A stretch of 64,000 nucleotides of DNA. It comes from Apoderus coryli. Its lineage: Eukaryota > Arthropoda > Insecta > Coleoptera > Attelabidae. Where the stretch lies: positions 11,038,105-11,102,104 of the forward strand of contig OU452214.1 in assembly GCA_911728435.2 (NCBI GenBank), given 5' to 3'. Of the stretch, positions 42,767-55,623 are shown in pieces. Position numbers and translations under genes: made by a program. The first letter of the stretch is position 1, and every line of letters starts with the position of its first letter. The notes under the pieces were generated by a model. That model was not told the DNA's origin. It ran no database searches and was given only the letters and a program-made list of their open reading frames with translations.

Positions 42767-44084
42767 GTTGGGTTTAAAATCGTGCCAGGAAACTTTGTAG
42801 GTTTTTCAGTTTTTACATTTTATTTAACACATACTTGGCTCGAAGGTCCAAAATGGTTTATAAAATACAGTATGTATTTATACCAACTTTTTTTTACTCC
42901 ATTTTTTTCTGGCTCGAAGGACCAAAATGCCTTAAAATAAAGTATTGTTTGAACTTTTTCTTTAGCTTATTTTACGCGATTTTATCTGGCTCGAAGGACC
43001 AAAGTACATACATACGTTTTATGCTGATTGGATATCGGCTCGAAGGACCATTTTTTATCGTTATTTACAGCTCAATACTTATACGGAAGAATTTATTGTT
43101 GTTTTTAACTGACTCTCGAGGAACCACAATGTTGGATTTAGAATTGTGCTGGGAAACTTTGTAGATTTTTCAGTTTTTACCTTCATACTTGGCTCGAAGG
43201 TCCAAAATGGTTTAAAATACAGTATGTATTTATATCAACTTTATTTTACTCCATTTTTATCTGGCTCGAAGGACCAAAATGCTTTAAAGTAAAGTATTGT
43301 TTTGACCTCACCCGACGAGGCAAGGAATTTAGCCCCCAGAGAAATCATCAACTTTATGAAAGGTGTGGGACAGCTGGGCAATTCATAGATTAGAGTCATT
43401 CACAAAACGACTCCGAAAAACAATCTACCATTGTTTTGAGCTTATTTATGCGATTTTATCTGGCTCAAAGGACCAAACTACATACATACTATTTTTTGTC
43501 TTTTGTACTGATTGGATATCGGTTCGAAGGACAAAGATATCTAAATAAACATGGGAAAAATAACATGTTATGCGTCTATTAATTTTTCAGTTCAAATTGT
43601 TCAAGTAATTTACCGAATTCACTTTTCTCTTTCTTAAATTGCTGAATTTTTAATTTTTTTATCCTGGCTCGAAGGGTCAACATGATGGGCTTAAGTAAAC
43701 TGTTTTTTTTTACGGAATTTTCCCATTTTATTTTTACTTCTAACACAGGCAGTATTGACTTTATTTTACTCCATTTATATCTGACTCGAAGGACCAAAAT
43801 GCTTTAAAGTAAAGTATTGTTTTGAGCTTATTTATGCGATTTTATCTGGCTCGAAGGACCAAACTACATACATACAATTTTTTGTGCTTCATGCTGATTG
43901 GATATCGGCTCGAAGGACCAAAATATCTAAATAAACACATGTTTAAGTGTATCGGTATTTCCAGTTCAATACTTATGCGTCTATTAATTTTTCAGTTTAA
44001 ATTCACTTTTCTTTTTCTTAAATTGCTAAATTTTTTTATCCTGGCGCGAAGGGTCAACATGATGGGCTTAAGTAAACTGTTTTT
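42767..44084. repeat. second block of the 385-bp satellite, inside the zinc-finger locus
   Basis: The same composite repeat family as 36960-40765, with many GGCTCGAAGGACCAAA sites. It lies exactly between the two zinc-finger coding blocks. One unit is interrupted at about 43306-43431 by about 125 bases of foreign, GC-richer sequence. Confidence 0.85.
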
Positions 44085-44291
44085 TGTACAATGTGTAGTA
44101 AAGGATTTACATACAAACGGAGTCTTGATAGTCATATATCAAATGCTGATCATTCTGATAAAAAAACCTTAATGGCCACTATTACGAATAGTCTGATGAC
44201 TATTAATAACCAAAAAAACTGTTACAAAATTGATTGCACTGGTGTGGAAACGTCGGAATATTTTCAGGAATATTTATTGGTTGAGTATTGA
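44085..44291 (+). CDS. C2H2 zinc-finger coding block (C-terminal fragment)
   Basis: The frame opens CTMCSKGFTYKRSLDSH followed by ISNADH, a finger with CxxC, 12 residues, then H-x5-H. It continues HSDKKTLMATITN, the same 14-residue linker found in the first block, and then an unrecognised 36-residue tail to the stop at 44289. It would join in register after RPY of the first block (one residue missing), but no AG acceptor precedes 44085, so normal splicing is not evident. AATAAA follows 28 bases after the stop. Confidence 0.5.
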   Translation, partial: CTMCSKGFTYKRSLDSHISNADHSDKKTLMATITNSLMTINNQKNCYKIDCTGVETSEYFQEYLLVEY

Positions 44292-44318
44292 CCGTTTGAT
44301 CACAAATCTATTAAGGAA

Positions 44319-44324
44319 AATAAA
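44319..44324 (+). terminator. poly(A) signal of the zinc-finger locus
   Basis: AATAAA shortly after the stop codon at 44291. It supports a genuine gene 3' end here. Confidence 0.45.
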
Positions 44325-44850
44325 CAATAATGATGAGATTATTGCGTTGAAAGTATTTTATTTTCTTTTAATACTTTTTATAATTAATTTATCCAATTAG
44401 GTTTAATTCTATTTTGTATTTTGTTACATCTGTGATAGTTGAAAGAAGTTGTACTGATTGAGTACTACGATGATATGATTTCTTGTGTTTTTTCTTATTA
44501 AACTTCGTTAATTTTCCATAAATAAATTTAACGAGAACCTAATTGTAATGAGAGTATTTGTAATAGAAAAGTGAAGCAAATAAATGTTTTAAAATTATAT
44601 ATACTGAGTGTATTATTAGTTTTCCCTAACCATTTCTAGGTGATAACAGGTCGGATGTAGCCATTGGATTTTGCTGCATCAACATATCTCTTATGACTTC
44701 TTTTCTTATTCCTTAGATCACAATTTTCAGGCCTTGGGAGCTGGATGATGGTAGGTGAGATCCTTCTCAGTAAGTTCAATAAAACTTATGACGAAAATTG
44801 GTTGATTCAAGTAGAATTGAGACTGATTTTGCTGAATCATTACGGATATA
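44325..44850. other. unique AT-rich stretch without a recognised gene
   Basis: No open frame of note. The sequence around 44700-44790 is somewhat richer in G and C but has no recognisable coding match. Confidence 0.5.
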
Positions 44851-44859
44851 TTTGACTTG

Positions 44860-47800
44860 CAAATAAGGTAGACGTTATTAACGTTAACCGTAACACTAGA
44901 GTGTTACGGTTAACGTTATTTTGACATCTGAGCATGCGAATTTGTCTAGGACTATCTTTATTCAAATTACGTTATCTTAAAATCAAGTGCGCAGGCTCAG
45001 ATGTCAAAATAACGTTAACCGTAATACTAGACCTTATTTGCAAGTGAAATATCTGTATTGATTCGACATCAGTCTCAATTCTACTTGAAGGTATGGCCAA
45101 TCGTTTCGTGATTGTATTTCAACCTTATTTTGACATCTGAGCAATCGCCGATGAAAATAAAATAAGGTAAAAATAAAGCAATCGCTTATAGCTGTTTTAA
45201 TAAAGTCTAGGACTATCCTTATTCAAATTACGTTATTTTAAAATCAAGTGCGCATACTCAGATGTCAAAATAACGTTAACCGTAATACTAGACCTTATTT
45301 CCAAGTGAAATATCTTTAATAATTTGATAAAATCAGTCTCAATTCTGCTTGAAGGTATGTCCAATCGTTTCGTGATAGTATTTCAACCTTATTTTGACAT
45401 CTGAGCAAGCGCAAATGAAAATAAAATAAGGTAAAAATAAATCCATCGCTTATAGCTGTTTTAATAAAGTCTAGGACTATCCTTATTCAAATTACGTTAT
45501 TTTAAGATCAAGTGCGCATGCTCAGATGTCAAAATAACGTTAACCGTAATACTAGACCTTATTTGCAAGGGAAATATCTTTATTAATTCGGCAAAATCAG
45601 TCTCAATTCTACTTGAAGGTATGGCCAATCGTTTCGTGATTGTATTTCAACCTTATTTTGACATCTGAGCGTGCGCAGATGAAAATAAAATAAGGTAAAA
45701 GTAAAGCCATCGCTTATAGCTGTTTTGATAAAGTCAAGGACTGTCGTTATTCAAATTACATTATTTTAAAATCAAATGCGCATGCTCAGATGTCAAAATA
45801 ACGTTAACCGTTATACTAGACCTTATTTGCAAGTGAAATAATTCAGCAAAATCAGTCTTAATTCTACTTGAAGGTAAGGCCAATCCCTTCGTGATAGTAT
45901 ATCAACCTTATTTTGACATCTGAGCGTGCGCAGAGGAAAATAAAATAAGGTAAAAATAAAGCCATCGCTAAAAGCTGTTTTAATAAAGTCTGGGACTGTC
46001 CTTATTCAAATTACGTTATTTTAAAATCAAATGCGCATGCTCAGATGTCAAAATAACGTTAACCGTAATACTATACCTTATTTGCAAGTGAAATATCTGT
46101 ATTGATTCAGCAAAATCAGTCTCAATTCTACTTGAAGGTATGGCCAATCGTTTCGTGATAGTATTTCAACCTTATTTTGACATCTGAGCGTGCGCAGATG
46201 AAAATAAAATAAGGTAAAAGTAAAGCCATCGCTTATAGCTGTTTTGATAAAGTCAAGGACTGTCGTTATTCAAATTACATTATTTTAAAATCAAATGCGC
46301 ATGCTCAAAATAACGTTAACCGTAATACTATACCTTATTTGCAAGTGAAATATCTGTATTGATTCAGCAAAATCAGTCTCAATTCTACTTGAAGGTATGG
46401 CCAATCGTTTCGTGATAGTATTTCAACCTTATTTTGACATCTGAGCATGCGCAGATGAAAATAAAATAAGGTAAAAATAAAGCCATCGCTTATAGCTGTT
46501 TTAATAAAGTCTAGAACTATCCTTGTTCAAATTACGTTATTTTAAAATCAAGTGCGCATGCTCAGACGTGAAAATAACGTTAACCGTAATACTAGACCTT
46601 ATTTGCAAGTGAAATATCTGTATTGATGCAGCAAAATCAGTCTCAATTCTACTTAAAGGTATGGCCGATCGTTGCGTGATAGTATTTCAACCTTATTTTG
46701 ACATCTGAGCAAGCGCAGATGAAAATAAAATAAGGTAAAAATAAAACCATCGCTTATAGCTGTTTTAATAAAGTTGAGGACTATCCTTATTCAAATTACG
46801 TTATTTTAAAATCAAATGCGCATGCTCAGATGTAAAAATATCGTTAACCGTAATACTAGACCTTATTTGCAAGTGAAATAACTTTATTTATTCAGCAAAA
46901 TCAGTCTCAATTCTACTTGAAGTTATGGCGAATCGTTTCGTGATAGTATTTCAACCTTATTTTGACATCTGAGCAAGTGCAGATGAAAATAAAATAAGGG
47001 AAAAATAAAGCCATCGCTTATAGCTGTTTTAATAAAGTCTAGGACTATTCTTATTCAAATTACGTTATTTTAAAATCAAGTACGCATGCTCAGATGTCAA
47101 AATAACGTTAACCGTAATACTAGACCTTATTTACAAGTGAAATATCTTTATTGATTCAACAAAATCAGTTTCAATTCTACTTGAAGGTATGGCCAATCGT
47201 TTCGTGATAGTATTTCAACCTTATTTTGACATCTGAGCAAGCGCAGATGAAAATAAAATAAGGTAAAAATAAAACCATCGCTTATAGCTGTTTTAATAAA
47301 GTTGAGGACTATCCTTATTCAAATTACGTTATTTTAAAATCAAATGCGCATGCTCAGATGTAAAAATAACGTTAACCGTAATACTAGACCTTATTTGCAA
47401 GTGAAATAATTCAGCAAAATCAGTCTTAATTCTACTTGAAGGTAAGGCCAATCCCTTCGTGATAGTATATCAACCTTATTTTGACATCTGAGCGTGCGCA
47501 GATGAAAATAAAATAAGGTAAAAATAAAGCCATCGCTAAAAGCTGTTTTAATAAAGTTGAGGACTATCCTTATTCAAATTACGTTATCTTAAAATCAAGT
47601 GCGCATGCTCAGATGTCAAAATATCGTTAACCGTAATACTAGACCTTATTTGCAAGTGAAATAACTTTATTTATTCAGCAAAATCAGTCTCAATTCTACT
47701 TGAAGTTATGGCGAATCGTTTCGTGATAGTATTTCAACCTTATTTTGACATCTGAGCAAGCGCAGATGAAAATAAAATAAGGTAAAAGTAAAGCCATCGC

Positions 47801-50790
47801 TTATAGCTGTTTTGATAAAGTCAAGGACTGTCGTTATTCAAATTACATTATTTTAAAATCAAATGCGCATGCTCAGATGTCAAAATAACGTTAACCGTAA
47901 TACTATACCTTATTTGCAAGTGAAATATCTGTATTGATTCAGCAAAATCAGTCTCAATTCTACTTGAAGGTATGGCCAATCGTTTCGTGATGGTATTTCA
48001 ACCTTATTTTGACATCTGAGCATGCGCAGATGAAAATAAAATAAGGTAAAAATAAAGCCATCGCTTATAGCTGTTTTAATAAAGTCTAGAACTATCCTTG
48101 TTCAAATTACGTTATTTTAAAATCAAGTGCGCATGCTCAGACGTGAAAATAACGTTAACCGTAATACTAGACCTTATTTGCAAGTGAAATATCTGTATTG
48201 ATGCAGCAAAATCAGTCTCAATTCTACTTAAAGGTATGGCCGATCGTTGCGTGATAGTATTTCAACCTTATTTTGACATCTGAGCAAGCGCAGATGAAAA
48301 TAAAATAAGGTAAAAATAAAACCATCGCTTATAGCTGTTTTAATAAAGTTGAGGACTATCCTTATTCAAATTACGTTATTTTAAAATCAAATGCGCATGC
48401 TCAGATGTAAAAATAACGTTAACCGTAATACTAGACCTTATTTGCAAGTGAAATAATTCAGCAAAATCAGTCTTAATTCTACTTGAAGGTAAGGCCAATC
48501 CCTTCGTGATAGTATATCAACCTTATTTTGACATCTGAGCGTGCGCAGATGAAAATAAAATAAGGTAAAAATAAAGCCATCGCTAAAAGCTGTTTTAATA
48601 AAGTTGAGGACTATCCTTATTCAAATTACGTTATCTTAAAATCAAGTGCGCATGCTCAGATGTCAAAATATCGTTAACCGTAATACTAGACCTTATTTGC
48701 AAGTGAAATAACTTTATTTATTCAGCAAAATCAGTCTCAATTCTACTTGAAGTTATGGCGAATCGTTTCGTGATAGTATTTCAACCTTATTTTGACATCT
48801 GAGCAAGCGCAGATGAAAATAAAATAAGGGAAAAATAAAGCCATCGCTTATAGCTGTTTTAATAAAGTCTAGGACTATTCTTATTCAAATTACGTTATTT
48901 TAAAATCAAGTACGCATGCTCAGATGTCAAAATAACGTTAACCGTAATACTAGACCTTATTTACAAGTGAAATATCTTTATTGATTCAACAAAATCAGTT
49001 TCAATTCTACTTGAAGGTATGGCCAATCGTTTCGTGATAGTATTTCAACCTTATTTTGACATCTGAGCAAGCGCAGATGAAAATAAAATAAGGTAAAAAT
49101 AAAACCATCGCTTATAGCTGTTTTAATAAAGTTGAGGACTATCCTTATTCAAATTACGTTATTTTAAAATCAAATGCGCATGCTCAGATGTAAAAATAAC
49201 GTTAACCGTTATACTAGACCTTATTTGCAAGTGAAATAATTCAGCAAAATCAGTCTTAATTCTACTTGAAGGTAAGGCCAATCCCTTCGTGATAGTATAT
49301 CAACCTTATTTTGACATCTGAGCGTGCGCAGAGGAAAATAAAATAAGGTAAAAATAAAGCCATCGCTAAAAGCTGTTTTAATAAAGTTGAGGACTATCCT
49401 TATTCAAATTACGTTATCTTAAAATCAAGTGCGCATGCTCAGATGTCAAAATATCGTTAACCGTAATACTAGACCTTATTTGCAAGTGAAATAACTTTAT
49501 TTATTCAGCAAAATCAGTCTCAATTCTACTTGAAGTTATGGCGAATCGTTTTGTGATAGTATTTCAACCTTATTTTGACATCTGAGCGTGCGCAGATGAA
49601 TATAAAATAAGGTAAAAATAAAGCCATCGCTTATAGCTGTTTTAATAAAGTCTAGAACTATCCTTGTTCAAATTACGTTATTTTAAAATCAAGTGCGCAT
49701 GCTCAGACGTGAAAATAACGTTAACCGTAATACTAGACCTTATTTGCAAGTGAAATATCTGTATTGATGCAGCAAAATCAGTCTCAATTCTACTTAAAGG
49801 TATGGCCGATCGTTGCGTGATAGTATTTCAACCTTATTTTGACATCTGAGCAAGCGCTGATGAAAATTAAATAAGGTAGAAATAAAGCCGTCGCTTATAG
49901 CTGTTTTAATAAAGTCTAGGACTATCATTATTCAAATTACGTTATTATAAATCAAGTGCGCATGCTCAGACGTCAAAATAACGTTAACCATAATACTAGA
50001 CCTTATTTGCAAGTGAAATATCTCTATTGATTCAGCAAAATCAGTCTCAATTCTACTTGAAGGTATGGCCAATTGTTTCGTGATAGTATTTCAACCGTAT
50101 TTTGACATCTGAGCATGCGCAGATGAAAATAATATAAGGTAGAAATAAAGCCATCTCTTATAGCTGTTTTAATAAAGTCTAAGACTATCCTTATTCAAAT
50201 TACGTTATTTTAAAATCTAATGCGCATGCTCAGATGGCAAAATAACGTTAACCGTAATACTAGACCTTATTTGCAAGGGAAATATCTTTATTGATTCAGC
50301 AAAATCAGTCTCAATTCTACTTGAAGGTATGGCCAATCATTTCGTGATAGTATTTCAACCTTATTTTGACATTGAGCAAGCGCAGATGAAAATAAAATAA
50401 GGTAAAAATAAAGCCATCGCTTATAGCTGTTTTAATAAAGTCTAGGACTATTCTTATTAAAATTACGTTATTTTAAAATCAAGTACGCATGCTCAGATGT
50501 CAAAATAACGTTAACCGCAATACTAAACCTTATTTGCAAGGAAAATATCTTTATTAATTCGGCAAAATCAGTCTCAATTCTACTTGAAGGTATGGCTAAT
50601 CGTTTCGTGATAAAATTTGAACCTTATTTTGACATTTGAGCATGCGCAGATGGAAATAAAATAAGGTAAATTCGAATAAAGATAGTCCTTGACTTTATTA
50701 AAACAGCTATAAGCAATGGCTTATTTTATTTTCATCTGCGCTTGCTCAGATGTCAAAATAAGGTTGACCTTATATTGACAAGTCAGTCAG
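44860..50790. repeat. 262-bp double-hairpin satellite (about 22 copies)
   Basis: Each unit contains two hairpins. One is CCTTATTTTGACATCTGAGC with GCGCAGATGAAAATAAAATAAGG. The other is ACGTTATTTTAAAATC...GCATGCTCAGATGTCAAAATAACGT. Diagnostic variants recur about 1.57 kb apart (GCTCAGACGTGAAAATAACG at about 46558, 48132 and 49702), showing six-unit higher-order copies. The right edge (50660-50770) carries part of the unit in inverted orientation. No coding sequence is present. Confidence 0.93.
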
Positions 50791-50984
50791 TTATAGTCAA
50801 TGATAAATTTGACGTTGCGTAAGGCCCTCCGCACATTAACCGGTTCTGATATTATTCAACAATTGTTCTGCCATTTTTGCGTCGACATGCAATTTTACAA
50901 AAGAAACTAGAAATCAATATCGTAGGCGAATTGCGGAACGCACGGGGGGAAACAAATAAGCAATAACCGGTTTGACGTGACATA

Positions 50985-51925
50985 ATCACCTACCGCTCAC
51001 CTCACTTGCTTATTTTAGGAAGGAAGGAACATGTATAAAACGAACTTGCGTGACATGTGAGTCAAATTCCTGGATCAGCAATTTTCACTAAACGATTGTT
51101 CCTTTTACAAGTTTGATTAAGAGGCAACTGACAAATTTAACCTCGAAATTTATTTTTTTCAATCTGATGTGACATGATCACTTACCGCTCACCTCACTTG
51201 CTCATTTTATAAAAGGAACCCCAATTGGCTAAAAAACTTCATTTGTAAAACGAATTTCCGTGCCAGGTGAGTTGATATTGCTGGTTCAGCAATTTTCACT
51301 AAACAACTGTTCCTTTTACAAGTTTGATTGAGAGTCAACTGAGAAATTTAACCTCGAATTCTATTTTTTCCAATCTGATGTGACATGATCACTTACCGCT
51401 CACCTCACTTGCTCATTTTATAAAAGGAACCCTAATTGGCTACGAAACTTCATTTGTAAAACGAATTTCCGTGACAGGTGAGTCGAAATTCCTGGATCAA
51501 CAATTTTCACTAAACAACTGTTCCTTTTACAAGTTTGATTGAGAGTCAACTGAGAAATTTAACCTCGAAATCTATTTTTTCCAATCTGATGTGACATGAT
51601 CACTTACCGCTCACCTCACTTGCTCATTTTATAAAAGGAACCCCAATTGGCTACGAAATTTCATTTGTAAAACGAATTTCCGTGACAGGTGAGTCGAAAT
51701 TCCTGGATCAGCAATTTTCACTAAACAACTGTTCCTTTTACAAGTTTGATTGAGAGTCAACTGAGAAATTTAACCTCGAAATCTATTTTTTCCAATCTGA
51801 TGTGACAGGTGAGTCAAAATTCCTGGATCAGCAATTTTCACTAAACGACTGTTCCTTTTACAAGTTTGATTGAGAGGCAACTGCGAAACTTAACCTCGAA
51901 ATCTATTTCCAATTCCACTGAAGGT
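50985..51925. repeat. about 210-bp tandem array
   Basis: Four to five units beginning near GATGTGACATGATCACTTAC and containing CGCTCACCTCACTTGCTCAT, ATAAAAGGAACC and its near-inverse GGTTCCTTTTAC-like block. The spacing of CCGCTCACCTCAC is about 190-212 bases. Inverted pieces (GTGAGGTGAG / GACAGGTGAGTC) suggest derivation from a TIR element. Confidence 0.85.
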
Positions 51926-51929
51926 TGAC

Positions 51930-52500
51930 GTTGTTGTTTTTATATTTTCACGTGTTAAAAAAATTGAAAAAAATATTTTTTTATGAAAAAAAAAAAAAAA
52001 TCGTTTAAATGAAAAGCGGAATAAATTTTATTTCAATAATCAATAAAAAAAAATAACATAATTCTCTCTCTCTAAATGAATAATTTAATCACTTATTGGT
52101 TCATCCAACACAATAAATTTATTTATTTATTTAAATTTCCCGAATTACAATTTAATTAAAATATTAATAACTATTTACAAATAAAAATATATTTTAGCTT
52201 TGTAAAAAAAAATAATACAAAAATATATTTCTTATTATCTATCAATATAAAAAAAAAGACTATAAAAAGCATCACAAATATCGCACGATCGTTAAAAAAA
52301 AAATCTTTCAGCACCATTTAATAACAAAATGCTAATAAAAATAAATAATTCAAAGCCTAAATAAAAAAGGAAAATGTAGCGGAATAATAAATTAGACCCA
52401 ATAATGCAAATATTAAACCCAGTAAGAACACAACGTGTTTCCGATAAGAAATAATAAAAGTCCAACGCCACAAGTTATAGTAGAGTAGAGTTGGAGGTTC
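51930..52500. other. unique AT-rich stretch, possible 3' end of a minus-strand gene
   Basis: On the minus strand a frame from about 52510 to 52357 reads ...LLYYNLWRWTFIISYRKHVV then a run of about 20 hydrophobic residues and a stop, like a C-terminal membrane anchor. An AG precedes it in CATCAG. AATAAA-type signals lie at about 52120-52130. It has no recognised family and no connecting exon. It could be an alternative terminal exon, an independent gene end, or chance. Confidence 0.25.
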
Positions 52501-54960
52501 GACGTTCTGATGACTTGCAAATGTCATAAACAACATTCTGAATACTTCAAAACGGCATAAACAATGCAAACACGTTCTGAAAACTGTGCAACAACGTTCT
52601 CAAGACATTTGCAGATTTCTAAACGTCATAAACGACGTTCTGATGACTTTTGAAGATTTCTAAACGTCATAAACGACATTTTGAAAACTTCTAAGTCATA
52701 AATGACGTTCTGATGACTTTTGAGGACATCTAAACGTCATAAACGACATTTTGAAAACTTCTAAAAGTCATAAACGACGTTATGATGACTTTTGAGACAT
52801 CTAAACGTCATAAACGACATTTTGAAAACTTCTAAGTCATAAATGACGTTCTGATGACTTTTGAGGACATCTAAACCTCATAAACGACATTTTGAAAACT
52901 TCTAAAAGTCATAAACGACGTTATGATGACTTTTGAACATTTCTAAACGTCATAAACGACATTTTGAAAATTTCTAAACGACGTTCTGATGACTTTTGAA
53001 GATTTCTAAACGTCATAAACGACATTTTGAAAACTTCTAAAAGTCATAAACGACGTTCTGATGACTTTGGAAGACATCTAAACGTCATGTCATAAACGAC
53101 ATTTTGAAAACTTCTAAGTCATAAATGACGTTCTGATGACTTTTGAGGACATCTAAACGCCATAAACGACATTTTGAAAACTTCTAAAAGTCATAAACGA
53201 CGTTATGATGACTTTTGAAGATTTCTAAACGTCATAAACGACATTTTGAAAACTTCTAAACGTCATAAACGACGTTCTGATGACTTTTGAAGATTTCTAA
53301 TCGTCATAAACGACATTTTGAAAATTTCTAAAAGTCATAAACGACGTTCTGATGACTTTTGAAGATTTCTAAAAGTCATAAACGACGTTCTGATGACTTT
53401 TGAAGATTTCTAAACGTCATAAACGACATTTTGAAAACTTCTAAACGTCATAAACGACGTTCTGATGACTTTTGAAAATTTCTAAACGTCATAAACGACA
53501 TTTTGAAAATTTCTAAAAGTCATAAAACGTCATAAACGACATTTTCAACATTTCTAAAAGTCATAAACGACGTTCTGATGAATTTTGAAGATTTCTAAAC
53601 GACATTTTGAAAATTTCTAAAAGTCATAAACATTTTGAAAATTTCTAAAAGTCATAAACGACATTTTGAAAATTTCTAAACGTCATAAACGACGTTCTGA
53701 TGACTTTTGAAGATTTCTAAACGTCATAAACGACATTTTGAAAATTTCTAAAAGTCATAAAAGACGTTCTGATGACTTTTGAAGACTTTAGAAGATTTCT
53801 AAACGCCATAAACGACATTTTGAAAACTTCTAAGTCATAAATGACGTTCTAGTGACTTTTGAAGACATCTAAACGTCATAAAAGACATTTTGAAAACTTC
53901 TAAAAGTCATAAACGATGTTCTGATTATTTTTAAGATTTCTAAACGTCATAAACGACATTTTGAAAACTTCTAAAAGTCATAAACGATGTTCTGATTACT
54001 TTTAAGATTTCTAAACGTCATAAACGACATTTTGAAAACTTCTAAAAGTCATAAACGATGTTCTGATTACTTTTAAGATTTCTAAACGTCATAAACGACA
54101 TTTTGAAAATTTCTAAATGTCACAAACGACATTTTTAAAATTTCTAAAAGTCATAAAAGACGTTCTGATGACTTTTGAAGATTTCTAAACGTCATAAACG
54201 ACATTTTGAAAACTTCTAAAAGTTATAAACGACGTTCTGATGACTTTTGAAGATTTCTAAACGTCATAAACGACATTTTGAAAATTTCTAAAAGTCATAA
54301 ACGACGTTCTGATGACTTTTGAAGACATCTAAACGTCATAAACGACATTTTGAAAACTTCTAAAAGTCATAAACGATGTTCTGATGACTTTTGAAGATTT
54401 CTAAACGTCATAAACGACATTTTGAAAATTTCTAAGTCATAAACGACGTTCTGATGACTTTTGAAGATTTCTAAACGTCATAAACGACATTTATTTCTAA
54501 AAGTCATAAACGACATTTTGAAAATTTCTAAAATTCATAAACGACGTTCTGATGACTATTGAAGATTTCTAAACGTCATACACGACATTTTGAAAACTTC
54601 TAAAAGTCATAAACGACGTTCTAATGACTTTTGAAGATTCAAGTCGTCCTAAACAGTGCAACAAAGTTCTAACGATTTTCGAAAACTTCTAAACATCATA
54701 AACGCAATTTTAGACACTTTTGAAGACATTTAAATGTCATAAACGTCGTTCAATAGACTTCTAAAATCATAAACGACATCCAGAAAATCTTTGAAGACTT
54801 CTAAACGGTGAAATAACGTTCTGAAGATGATGAGAGACTTCTCAAGATCGTAAACGCACTTCTGAAGACATATTAGTACATTTGACTATCTTAAACGTCG
54901 TTCTGGAAGCTTCTAAATATCATAAAAGACGTTTGCAAGACTTTTGAAGATTTCTAAACG
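52500..54960. repeat. 72-bp composite satellite (GTCATAAACGAC family)
   Basis: Two half units alternate: AAACGTCATAAACGACATTTTGAAAACTTCT and AAAAGTCATAAACGACGTTCTGATGACTTTTGAAGATTTCT. About 30 copies are present, with many indels. Both halves share the near-palindrome GTCATAAACGAC. The array decays after 54640. Confidence 0.92.
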
Positions 54961-54989
54961 TCACAAACGACGTTCGGAAGGCTCTATAA

Positions 54990-55490
54990 GGCTTCTAAAT
55001 GACATAAATGATATAAACGTCGTAAATGACATAAATGCCGTAAAAGACATAAACGTCATAAAAGACATAAATGTCGTAAATGACAGAAATGTCGTAAATG
55101 ACACAAATTTCGTAAAAGACATAAATGTCGCAAATGACATAAAAGTCATAAATGTCGCAAATGACATAAATGTCGTAAATGACCTAAATGTCGTAAATGA
55201 CATAAATGTCGCAAATGACATAAATGTCGCATATGACATAAATGTCGTAAATGACCTAAATGTCGCAAATGGCATAAATGTCGCAAATGACATAAATGAC
55301 CTAAATGTCGCAAATGACATAAATGACCTAAATGTCGCAAATGACATAAATGACCTAAATGTCGCAAATGACATAAATGACCTAAATGTCGCAAATGACA
55401 TAAATGTCGCAAATGACATAAATGTCGCAAGACACAAATGACATAAAAGTCGTAAACGACATAAATGTCGTAAATGACAACAATGTCAAC
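54990..55490. repeat. 18-bp satellite downstream of Shroom
   Basis: Units of ACATAAATGTCGTAAATG (often GTCGCAAAT). The period is a multiple of three, so long frames such as VNDINVANDINV stay open on both strands. The same family fills the Shroom intron at 56448-57440. Confidence 0.9.
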
Positions 55491-55623
55491 AAAGCCTGAA
55501 TGAAAGGGAAGTGATTTTGTAGGTAAATAGGATTCAGGAAGAGTGGGAATCTAGGGACACATTGAACCTATACTGACGGTGGTGTTATATTTCCATTATG
55601 GGCACGAAACGTTGTGAGTACCA

